Both the position numbers and the translations under genes were made by a program. Source: Microbacterium soli (GTDB lineage: Bacteria; Actinomycetota; Actinomycetes; Actinomycetales; Microbacteriaceae). Taken from it: 64,000 nucleotides of DNA. Below are positions 57,281-64,000 of the stretch, in pieces (the stretch's first letter is position 1; each line of letters begins with the position of its first letter). The notes under the pieces are model-generated. The model had not been told where the DNA came from. It was given only the letters and a program-made list of their open reading frames with translations, and searched no databases. Location of the stretch: positions 744,001 through 808,000 of the forward strand of contig NZ_BAABCP010000001.1 of the NCBI RefSeq assembly GCF_039539005.1. The letters run 5' to 3'.

Positions 57281-58492
57281 TTACCGCATCGCATCCGCGG
57301 GCCCCGGTGACGGCGCCCCGACCGGCAGCGTCGCCTGCACGAGGAACCATCCCGCGTCCCGGCTCGTCGTCAGCGAGCCGCCGACCAGCTGCGCCCGCTC
57401 GCGCATCCCCACCAGCCCGTGACCGCCCGCGGAGCCCGTCCTGCCCTCCGCGATCCTGTTGCGCACCTCCACGTCGACGCGGTCGGCCCACCAGGACAGG
57501 CGCACGTCGACATCACCCTCGCCGTGGCGCAGGGCGTTGGTCAGCGCCTCCTGCAGAATGCGGTAGACGGCGAGCTGGATCGCGCTCGGCGGTTCGCCCG
57601 GCGGCATCGGGTCGACGGTGATCCGCGGCTCGACTCCGGACTGCCGCACGTGTTCGAACAGCGTCTCCAGGTCGGCGAGGGTCGGCTGCGGCCCGTCGCC
57701 CTGACGATGACGCAGCTGGGTCAGCAGCATCCGGACGTCGGAGAGCGCGGAGCGCGCGGTCTGCGCGATCGTGGACATGGCCTCCTGCGCGAGCTCGGGC
57801 TTCGTGGCGGCCGCGTACCGCGCGCCGTCGGCCTGCGCGATGACGACGGCCAGCGAATGCGCGACGATGTCGTGCATGTCGCGCGCGATGCGCACGCGCT
57901 CGGCCTCCTCCGCGGCGGTGGCCTCCGCCCGCAGCTGGGCCTCGTGCGTGCGCCGGCCGTGCAGCACCAGCCGCCACAGCAGGCCCGCGCTCCACGACAT
58001 CGCCAGCGAGAGCACGACGACGGTGGCGACCAGCGCGCCGACGGCCAGCAGCCGCAGCGGGTACTCCCCGTCGACGACGAATACGTCGCGCTGCATCACC
58101 GCCACGTAGATCCCGGCGATGAGCCCGCCGCCGAACGCCGAGGCGCCGCCGATCCAGAGCAGGCGCCGGGTGCCCCAGGCCGCCGTCGCGAACAGCACGA
58201 CGAACACCGCGACATCGATGGGCGAGGGCCACAGCCCACCCGCCATCTGCAGGATCGCACCCAGCCAGGCCACCGCCAGCGCGATCGGCGGGGAGAGCCT
58301 CGCGATCGCCGCCGCGCCCCACAGCACGACCGCCACGAGGAGGTGGAACACGACCGCGACGCTCCCGCCGACGACCCACGAACCGGCGCTGCCGGCGACG
58401 ATGAGCAGGCTCAGCGGCAGGGTCAGCAGCAGCCCCAGCACACTGCCGATGATGTCGAGCACGAGCTGGTAGGGCTTGAGCGGGCGGATCAC
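57281..58492 (-). CDS. NarL/DesK-type sensor histidine kinase
   Basis: 403 residues. Five to six transmembrane helices occupy about 10-185. The dimerisation/phosphorylation site is RIARDMHDIVAHSLAVVIAQADGARYA (HisKA_3), and the ATPase domain has LQEALTNALRHG (N box) and GHGLVGMRERAQLVGG (G boxes). It phosphorylates the adjacent NarL-type regulator. A membrane signal, perhaps a cell-envelope-active compound given the nearby MacB-like exporter, is inferred only. Confidence 0.92.
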   Translation of the reverse strand: MIRPLKPYQLVLDIIGSVLGLLLTLPLSLLIVAGSAGSWVVGGSVAVVFHLLVAVVLWGAAAIARLSPPIALAVAWLGAILQMAGGLWPSPIDVAVFVVLFATAAWGTRRLLWIGGASAFGGGLIAGIYVAVMQRDVFVVDGEYPLRLLAVGALVATVVVLSLAMSWSAGLLWRLVLHGRRTHEAQLRAEATAAEEAERVRIARDMHDIVAHSLAVVIAQADGARYAAATKPELAQEAMSTIAQTARSALSDVRMLLTQLRHRQGDGPQPTLADLETLFEHVRQSGVEPRITVDPMPPGEPPSAIQLAVYRILQEALTNALRHGEGDVDVRLSWWADRVDVEVRNRIAEGRTGSAGGHGLVGMRERAQLVGGSLTTSRDAGWFLVQATLPVGAPSPGPADAMR

Positions 58493-58601
58493 GCCACCAC
58501 GCTACGGGAACGCCCGGCACCCCGGCATCCGCCTGCGGATGTATCCCGGTGCCCCGCAGGCCGCCCCGGCGCCGATCAGCAGCCGAACCGCCCTGCGCCT
58601 C

Positions 58602-59393
58602 TCAGGCGCGGCAGAGGATCTCTCCGTGCGGGATGAGGAACCAGCCGTCGCCGTCGGCCGCCCAGGCACGCCAGGCGTCGCTGAGGCGCTGCAGGTCGGC
58701 ATCCGTCGCCATCCCGGATGCCGTGAGCTGCCGTGCCAGAGCGGACTCGACGACGCGATCGGCCCACAGGCCGCCCCACCAGTCGCGCTCCTCGGGCGTC
58801 GTGTAGCACCAGACGGATGCCGTGGCCGTGACGTCCGTGAAACCCGCCGCCCTCGCCCAGCCGAGCAGGCGACGCCCGGCATCCGGCTCACCGCCGTTGG
58901 CCCGTGCGGCCTCCCGGTACAGCCGAAGCCACTCGTCCAACTCGGGGAGCAGGGGGTACCAGATGAAGCCCGCATAGTCGGCGTCGCGCACCGCGACCAG
59001 GCCGCCGGGCCGGGTGACCCGCCGCACCTCGCGCAGCGCCTGCACGGGGTCGCCGACGTGCTGCAGCACCTGGTGCGCGTGCACGATGTCGAAGCCGTCG
59101 TCGGCGAAGCTCAGCGCGTGCACGTCCTCCACGGAGAAGTCGATGTTGGCCGCACCCTGTTCGGCGGCGAGCGCCTGCGACAGCCGCAGCGCCTCGTCGG
59201 AGATCTCCGTGGCGGTCACGTGGGCGACGCGGCTCGCGAAGTCCACCGTGATGGTGCCGGGGCCCGCCCCGACGTCGAGCAGTCGCGCATCGGCGGTGAG
59301 GTGCTCGGCGAGGTACGCCGCGGAGTTGTCGATCGTGCGGTTGCGGTGCGAGCGCAGCACCGAATCGTGATGCCCATGCGTGTAGATCGCCAT
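58602..59393 (-). CDS. SAM-dependent methyltransferase
   Basis: 263 residues from the ATG at 59393. Class I motifs: ARLLDVGAGPGTITVDFA (glycine loop), ATEISDEAL (acidic ribose contact), VEDVHALSFADDGFDIVHAHQVLQHV (UbiE/COQ5-like) and REVRRVTRPGGLVAVRDADY. Its position beside menE, menB and menC invites comparison with demethylmenaquinone methyltransferases, but the C-terminal third is unlike MenG, so this is not certain. The open frame upstream to 59810 overlaps menE and is rejected. Confidence 0.85.
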   Translation of the reverse strand: MAIYTHGHHDSVLRSHRNRTIDNSAAYLAEHLTADARLLDVGAGPGTITVDFASRVAHVTATEISDEALRLSQALAAEQGAANIDFSVEDVHALSFADDGFDIVHAHQVLQHVGDPVQALREVRRVTRPGGLVAVRDADYAGFIWYPLLPELDEWLRLYREAARANGGEPDAGRRLLGWARAAGFTDVTATASVWCYTTPEERDWWGGLWADRVVESALARQLTASGMATDADLQRLSDAWRAWAADGDGWFLIPHGEILCRA

Positions 59394-59418
59394 GCGGGTC
59401 AGCCTAGGCGCTGCCGCG

Positions 59419-60540
59419 TCAGGGCTCCCGCAGCATCCGGCGCAGCGCCTCGCGGTCGGGCTTGCCGGATGCCAGCATCGGCACCTCCGGAACGACGACG
59501 AGGCGGGACGGACGGGCGGGTCGGCCGATCTCGTCCGCCACGCGCTCGCGCACGGCCTCCCACAGCGACTCGTGAACGGGGGGCGCCGTGACGACGACGG
59601 ATGCCTCCCCCCAACGCTCATCCGGCACACCGACGACCACCGCGTGCTCCAGCCCCGGGATGCCGTGCACCGCGCGTTCGACCCGGTCGAGCGACACGTT
59701 GACGCCGCCGGAGACGATGACGTTGTCGATGCGCCCGGTGACGCGGAGGGACCCGTCATCGGAGACGACGCCGGTGTCGCCGGTGCGATACCAGCGCACA
59801 CCCGCCTCATCGGCCGGGAACGCGCTCGCGGTCAGCGCCGCATCCCCCAGGTAGCCGGTGGCCAGGTGCGCGCCCGCGATGCGGATCTCCCCGCCGACCT
59901 CCTGCAGGCGCACCCCATCGAGCGGGACGCCGTCGTACACGCATCCGCCGCCGGTCTCGCTCGAGCCGTAGGTGCGCACGATCCTCGCGCCCGCCTCGTG
60001 AGCCCGCCGTGCCAGCACCGCCGGCAGGGCCTGCCCGCCGACGAGGACCGTCCGGTAGGACACCAGCGCGTCACGGATGCCGGGGTCGTGCTCGGCGGCA
60101 TCCAGCAGCGTCGACAGCTGCGCGGGGACGAGGGAGACGTACCGGTCGGCGTCGGACCGCAGCCGCCCGGTGGCGCGCCGGAACGCCTCCGCCGTGAACC
60201 GCCCCTCCAGCAGCACGGGGGCGCGTCCGGCCAGCAGCGAGCGGCCGATCACCTGAACCCCGGCGATGTACCCGGCGGGCAGGGCGAGCATCCACTGCCC
60301 GGCCCCGATGCGCTGCGCCGTCGCGGCCGCGCTCGCCCGCAGCGCTTCGGCGCTGAGGATGACCCGCTTGGGGATGCCGGACGACCCGGACGTCGCGATG
60401 ACCACGGCGGTCCCGTCGGGAACCTCGTTGCCGGGTTCCGGGGCGAACCCGAGCGCCAGCGGTCGGGCGCCGTCGAGGGCCGCCGGCAGTGCTTCGAGCA
60501 CCGCACGCGGGTCGCCGCCGTCGATCGGATGCAGCCTCAT
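59419..60540 (-). CDS. menE: o-Succinylbenzoate-CoA ligase
   Basis: 373 residues, short as is usual for actinobacterial MenE. The AMP-binding motif is VVIATSGSSGIPKRVILS (P-loop), then LPAGYIAGVQVI, IVRTYGSSETGGGCVYDG (A5) and YRTGDTG...GRIDNVIVSGG (A7/A8), ending with a lysine in LASGKPDREALRR. It activates o-succinylbenzoate with ATP and CoA for MenB. The ATG at 60540 is 10 nt from the menB stop on the same strand, so menB-menE are co-transcribed. Confidence 0.92.
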   Translation of the reverse strand: MRLHPIDGGDPRAVLEALPAALDGARPLALGFAPEPGNEVPDGTAVVIATSGSSGIPKRVILSAEALRASAAATAQRIGAGQWMLALPAGYIAGVQVIGRSLLAGRAPVLLEGRFTAEAFRRATGRLRSDADRYVSLVPAQLSTLLDAAEHDPGIRDALVSYRTVLVGGQALPAVLARRAHEAGARIVRTYGSSETGGGCVYDGVPLDGVRLQEVGGEIRIAGAHLATGYLGDAALTASAFPADEAGVRWYRTGDTGVVSDDGSLRVTGRIDNVIVSGGVNVSLDRVERAVHGIPGLEHAVVVGVPDERWGEASVVVTAPPVHESLWEAVRERVADEIGRPARPSRLVVVPEVPMLASGKPDREALRRMLREP

Positions 60541-60550
60541 CGCCGCACCC

Positions 60551-61462
60551 TCAGAAGTGGTAGGGGAACGACGACCAGTCGGGGTCGCGCTTCTGCAGGA
60601 ACGCGTCGCGGCCCTCCACGGCCTCATCGGTGCCGTAGGCCAGGCGCGTGGCCTCGCCCGCGAACACCTGCTGGCCCACCATCCCGTCGTCCACCGCGTT
60701 GAAGGCGAACTTCAGCATCCGGATCGCCGTGGGCGACTTCGTCAGCACCGTGCGCGCCATCCTCAGCGCCTCGCGCTCGAGCTCGGCGTGCGGCACCACG
60801 CGGTTCACGGCGCCCATCTCGTACGCGCGCTGCGCGGAGTACTCCTCGGCGAGGAAGAACACCTCGCGCGCGAACTTCTGGCCGGTCTGGCGGGCCATGT
60901 ACGCGGAGCCGTACCCGGCGTCGAAGCTGCCGACGTCCGCGTCGGTCTGCTTGAACCGGGCATGCTCGGCGCTCGCGATGGTCAGGTCGCACACGACGTG
61001 CAGCGAGTGCCCGCCACCGGCCGCCCACCCGGGGACGACGGCGATGACGACCTTGGGCATGAAGCGGATCAGCCGCTGCACTTCGAGGATGTGCAGCCTT
61101 CCGGCACGCGCCGGATCCTGCACCGATGTCGCGGAGTCGGAGTACTTGTACCCGTCACGGCCGCGGATGCGCTGGTCGCCTCCCGAGCAGAACGCCCAGC
61201 CGCCGTCCTTCGGGCTGGGGCCGTTGCCGGTGAGCAGCACGGCGCCGATGCGGGGATCCTGCCGGGCGACATCGAGCGCCCGATAGAGCTCGTCGACCGT
61301 GTGCGGGCGGAAGGCGTTGCGCACCTCGGGCCGGTCGAACGCGATGCGCGCGACGCCGCCGTCGCGCGAGACGTGCGCGGTGATGTCGGTGTACTCCTCG
61401 GCGCCGGGCGCGGGCGCCCACTCGGCGGGGTCGAAGATGTCGGAGACGAAGTCGGCGGTCAC
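60551..61462 (-). CDS. menB: 1,4-Dihydroxy-2-naphthoyl-CoA synthase
   Basis: 303 residues from a GTG at 61462. Crotonase-fold MenB features: FCSGGDQRIRGRDGY (MenB-specific), VVPGWAAGGGHSLHVVCDLTIAS (oxyanion), FKQTDADVGSFDAGYGSAY (catalytic Asp/Tyr) and a terminal FLQKRDPDWSSFPYHF typical of MenB. It closes the second ring of menaquinone. Divergent from the fic gene with an 80-200 bp AT-richer region between. Confidence 0.95.
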   Translation of the reverse strand: MTADFVSDIFDPAEWAPAPGAEEYTDITAHVSRDGGVARIAFDRPEVRNAFRPHTVDELYRALDVARQDPRIGAVLLTGNGPSPKDGGWAFCSGGDQRIRGRDGYKYSDSATSVQDPARAGRLHILEVQRLIRFMPKVVIAVVPGWAAGGGHSLHVVCDLTIASAEHARFKQTDADVGSFDAGYGSAYMARQTGQKFAREVFFLAEEYSAQRAYEMGAVNRVVPHAELEREALRMARTVLTKSPTAIRMLKFAFNAVDDGMVGQQVFAGEATRLAYGTDEAVEGRDAFLQKRDPDWSSFPYHF

Positions 61463-61497
61463 GGGATCCAGCCTATTCCGGCCCGCTCGAAGGTGCG

Positions 61498-61532
61498 GTG
61501 AGCCGCAAGTGCACGTCACGGTGAGCGCAAGT
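61498..61532. repeat. Direct repeat pair upstream of the fic gene
   Basis: GTGAGCCGCAAGT (61498-61510) and GTGAGCGCAAGT (61521-61532) differ by one base deletion. They lie in the divergent menB/fic region and could be a protein-binding pair. Confidence 0.4.
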
Positions 61533-61555
61533 ATCCTTATGCTTGTATGCAATTA

Positions 61556-61586
61556 ATCGCACTCTGTCACTGGCAGAAAGTGCGAT
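61556..61586. promoter_or_regulatory. Inverted repeat in front of the fic gene
   Basis: ATCGCACT (61556-61563) and AGTGCGAT (61579-61586) form an 8-bp inverted repeat with a 15-nt spacer, in an AT-rich tract that also contains a TTGTAT..AATTAAT-type promoter-like run. It could be an operator; Fic proteins with a C-terminal winged helix sometimes bind their own promoter. Confidence 0.4.
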
Positions 61587-61662
61587 GAAATCAGCATTGA
61601 TAGCCCAGTTGTCGCAAATAGTTCTCCAATCCGACGCAAATCACAGAATGCCGAGGAGCAAG

Positions 61663-62799
61663 ATGCCCGACCTGTACCGCATACCGCCGCTCTCCTTCGA
61701 CTCCGATCTCGTCGCCACACTGTTCGAGATCGAGCGGCTTCGCGCGGACATCGGAACCGGCGATACACCACGGGATACGTTCGCTGAGCTCCAGCTGCTG
61801 TTCGATACCGTCATGAGCGTCGTCTCGGCCCGCATCGAGGGGAATCACACGACCGTCTTCGAAGCACTTGATCATGCCGGTGGCGAACCGGCGGATGCAA
61901 CCGACGAGAAGCTCCGGGAGATCACCAACATCGTCTCCGCAGCCCGCTACCTGGACAGCCTCGACCCTGCGGAGCCCCTGACCCACCTCCTCATCCGCGA
62001 TCTCCACGCGCGCACGGTCGCGGGGCTGACCACGGAGGGAGATCCCACACCGGGTGCGTACCGGAAGGTCGACGTGGCGATACGAGGCTCCGCGCACCGC
62101 CCGCCTTCATCACCGCTCGTGCACGCAGAGATGTCGTCGCTGCTCGACTTCGCGAACGCCGAGAGGCCGCTGCATGAGCAGATGATGCAGATCGCCCTCG
62201 CGCACCACCGCTTCGTCTGGATCCATCCGTTCCGCAATGGAAACGGACGCGTCTCGCGACTTCTCACCTATGCGATGCTGCGCCGTACGATCTTCGCGAC
62301 CCGCGGCTTCAGCGCAGTCAATCCGACTGCTGTCTTCGGCAATGACCGCGGTGCCTACATCTCGGCGCTGGAGTCCGCGGACACGCTCAGCGATGACGGG
62401 ACGATCGCGTGGGCTTCATTCTTCGTGAGAGGCATCCGCGATGACATCGCAAGGCTGGTGCGCCTCCAGGACAGGCTCCACGTCATCGAGGCTCTCGTGG
62501 GTCCCTCGCTGGACAGGCTCCTCCGAGACGGGCAGGTCACAGCCGATGAGCATCGGGTTCTTCATCGAGTCCTCGACCTGGGGACGGTCAAGGCCGGGGA
62601 TCTCAGCGATGTCGCCCCGGGCAGCGCGTCCACGCGTTCACGTCTCATCCGCGATCTGCTGGATCGACGACTGCTCCGGCACTCCAGTGAGGGTCCGCGC
62701 TTCTACCGCCTGTCGATCTCCCAGGGACCGCTCGCGCCTCGCATCATCCGGCAGCTCGATGTTCTCGGCTACTTGCCGAAGATGTTGTCCGAGGACTGA
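61663..62799 (+). CDS. Class II Fic-domain AMPylase with C-terminal winged helix
   Basis: 378 residues from the ATG at 61663, which has GAGGAG at good spacing; ATGs at 61585 and 61648 are in frame but less likely. The catalytic Fic loop is HPFRNGNGRVSRL, with all canonical residues. The N-terminal inhibitory helix motif SARIEGN (with the blocking Glu) marks it as class II self-inhibited, so no separate antitoxin is required. The C-terminus (about 300-375) looks like a winged helix. It should AMPylate or otherwise nucleotidylate a protein target. No partner gene; it separates menB from menC. Confidence 0.9.
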   Translation: MPDLYRIPPLSFDSDLVATLFEIERLRADIGTGDTPRDTFAELQLLFDTVMSVVSARIEGNHTTVFEALDHAGGEPADATDEKLREITNIVSAARYLDSLDPAEPLTHLLIRDLHARTVAGLTTEGDPTPGAYRKVDVAIRGSAHRPPSSPLVHAEMSSLLDFANAERPLHEQMMQIALAHHRFVWIHPFRNGNGRVSRLLTYAMLRRTIFATRGFSAVNPTAVFGNDRGAYISALESADTLSDDGTIAWASFFVRGIRDDIARLVRLQDRLHVIEALVGPSLDRLLRDGQVTADEHRVLHRVLDLGTVKAGDLSDVAPGSASTRSRLIRDLLDRRLLRHSSEGPRFYRLSISQGPLAPRIIRQLDVLGYLPKMLSED

Positions 62800-62843
62800 C
62801 CATCGTGCGACGGGTGCCGGGTGGCATCCCGTACGATCTTCGA

Positions 62844-63551
62844 ATGCGAAACTCCCTCTCCCGCCCGCGCCTCGGCGTGCTGGCGCTGACCGCCGCGGCC
62901 GCCCTCGCCCTCGCCGGCTGCGCATCGAGCCCCGCCAGCAACTACGGCGAGCAGCCCACGTCCGCGGCATCCGAGGCACCCGAGACCCCCGCCGCATCCG
63001 GCGAGTGCAGCTATCCCGCCGACTCCCGCCCGGCGGCGAAGCAGGTCGAGGCTCCGGACGCCGAGCCCTCGGCCACCGGTGAGGTGCCCGTCACGGTGTC
63101 CACGAGCATCGGGGATCTCGCCGTGACGCTGGATGCGGATGCCGCGCCGTGCACGGTGGGCAGCTTCCTGTCGCTGGCTGCGCAGGGCTACTTCGACGGC
63201 ACCACCTGCCACCGCCTGACCACTCAGGGCATCTTCGTGCTGCAGTGCGGCGACCCGACCGGCACCGGCACCGGCGGTCCCGGCTACTCGTTCCCCGATG
63301 AGCTGACGGGCACCGAGACGTACCCGGCGGGCACCCTCGCGATGGCCAATGCCGGCCCGAACACCAACGGCTCGCAGTTCTTCATCGTGTACGCCGACAC
63401 CCCCCTGCCTCCGAAGTACACCGTGTTCGGGCACGTCGACGACGCGAGCACGAAGGTCGTCGCCGACGCCGCCGCGGCGGGAACCGAGACCGGCGCACCC
63501 GACGGCGCCCCGAAGACGCCGGTCGACATCACGACGATCACCGAGGGCTGA
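62844..63551 (+). CDS. Lipoprotein cyclophilin-type peptidyl-prolyl isomerase
   Basis: 235 residues from the ATG at 62844. A signal peptide with lipobox LAGC at about 25-28 predicts an exported lipoprotein. After a Ser/Ala/Pro linker, the cyclophilin domain has VSTSIGDLAVTLDADAAPCTVGSFLSLAAQGYFDGTTCHRL, QCGDPTGTGTGGPGY and AMANAGPNTNGSQFFIVYADTPLP, the full active-site set. It probably assists folding of exported proteins. The 61-bp gap to menC has no hairpin that I can see. Confidence 0.92.
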   Translation: MRNSLSRPRLGVLALTAAAALALAGCASSPASNYGEQPTSAASEAPETPAASGECSYPADSRPAAKQVEAPDAEPSATGEVPVTVSTSIGDLAVTLDADAAPCTVGSFLSLAAQGYFDGTTCHRLTTQGIFVLQCGDPTGTGTGGPGYSFPDELTGTETYPAGTLAMANAGPNTNGSQFFIVYADTPLPPKYTVFGHVDDASTKVVADAAAAGTETGAPDGAPKTPVDITTITEG

Positions 63552-63612
63552 GGCCCGCCGCGCGGGCGGTGCAGCACGTGTGGCCCGGGCGACGGCGCGG
63601 CATGATGGACGC

Positions 63613-64000
63613 ATGACGCCGCCGCTCACAGAACTGCTCGACACCGCCCGTGTGGTCGCCCTGCCGATGAACACCCGGTTCCGCGGGGTGGACGTGCGCG
63701 AAGCGCTGCTTCTGGAGGGGCCGGCGGGCTGGGCCGAGTTCTCGCCGTTCGTCGAATACGAGGATGCCGAGGCCGCGACCTGGCTGCGGGCCGCCGTCGA
63801 CTTCGCGTGGAGCACCCAGCCGACGCCCCTGCGCGAGCGCATCCCCGTCAACGCGACGGTGCCCGCGGTGACCGCCGAGCGGGTGCCCGAGGTGCTGGCG
63901 CGCTTCGACGGATGCCGCACGGCCAAGGTCAAGGTCGCCGAGCCCGGTCAGGTGCCGGCCGACGACATCGCCCGCGTGCGCGCGGTGCGGGAGGCGATGG
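63613..64000 (+). CDS. menC: o-Succinylbenzoate synthase, N-terminal part (runs off the window)
   Basis: 129 codons are visible from the ATG at 63613. The N-terminus is MTPPLTELLDTARVVALPMN; further on come ALLLEGPAGWAEFSPFVEYE, RIPVNATVPAV and the start of the enolase-barrel catalytic region CRTAKVKVAEPGQ, in which the two Lys of the KxK motif can be read. This is the actinobacterial MenC family of the enolase superfamily, making o-succinylbenzoate for MenE. Together with menE and menB it defines the menaquinone locus. Confidence 0.9.
   Translation, partial: MTPPLTELLDTARVVALPMNTRFRGVDVREALLLEGPAGWAEFSPFVEYEDAEAATWLRAAVDFAWSTQPTPLRERIPVNATVPAVTAERVPEVLARFDGCRTAKVKVAEPGQVPADDIARVRAVREAM

Overview
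The window is high-GC actinobacterial DNA. Many GTG/TTG starts, very frequent GGATGC/GCATCC hexamers, the rpoB-rpoC pair, a menaquinone (men) locus and the mix of families all suggest Microbacteriaceae, most likely Microbacterium or a close relative. The genus is inferred from composition and gene content, not from a search.

Layout. (1) 1-2158: the edge of an aromatic-catabolism module (FAD hydroxylase, alpha/beta hydrolase, divergent VOC protein). (2) 2188-5650: chromosomal genes (endonuclease/phosphatase-fold protein, truA, SGNH acyltransferase). (3) 5913-18853: an eleven-gene minus-strand operon with a complete Opp/Dpp-type ABC importer, two FAH-family hydrolases, an MBL hydrolase, a two-domain extradiol-type VOC dioxygenase, a tandem SnoaL-like protein and an MhpA-type hydroxylase. 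It is headed by a divergent FadR-type GntR regulator with a 20-bp palindrome over the operon promoter. (4) 19407-26269: four regulator/enzyme or regulator/transporter pairs (azoreductase/HxlR, TetR/AKR+SDR, MFS/ArsR-like, hydrolase/TetR), each with an inverted repeat between the partners. (5) 26522-30975: a small island holding an IetA-IetS pair (AAA ATPase plus S8 protease), bounded by two tRNA-Met copies sharing 49 identical bp and by two copies of a 25-bp arm-type repeat; no integrase is present. (6) 31008-35934: tRNA-Thr, M23 peptidase, inositol-phosphatase family protein, membrane protein, enoyl-CoA hydratase, FusB-like zinc protein. (7) 36034-41042: a nitrite/NO module with a membrane-anchored copper nitrite reductase fusion, an NnrS-like protein, a SufR-like regulator and a DUF2249 protein. 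(8) 41095-50726: lipoprotein, tRNA-Tyr, PfkB kinase, an unusual repeat patch, the rpoC terminator, rpoC, rpoB and the rpoB promoter. (9) 50905-58492: assorted genes, then a MacB-type ABC exporter beside a two-component system. (10) 58602-64000: a methyltransferase and menE, menB and menC, with a class II Fic protein and a lipoprotein cyclophilin between menB and menC.

How parts fit together. The catabolic operon reads as import of an oligopeptide-like or otherwise soluble aromatic-derived compound, hydroxylation, extradiol cleavage and hydrolysis of the ring-fission product; the substrate cannot be read from the sequence. In the nitrite module every type 1 and type 2 copper ligand expected of NirK is present, and a possible Fe-S regulator sits next to it. 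The IetAS island is a recognised anti-phage/toxin-antitoxin type, so the unusual feature there is its delivery: a chimeric tRNA junction that can be read base by base.
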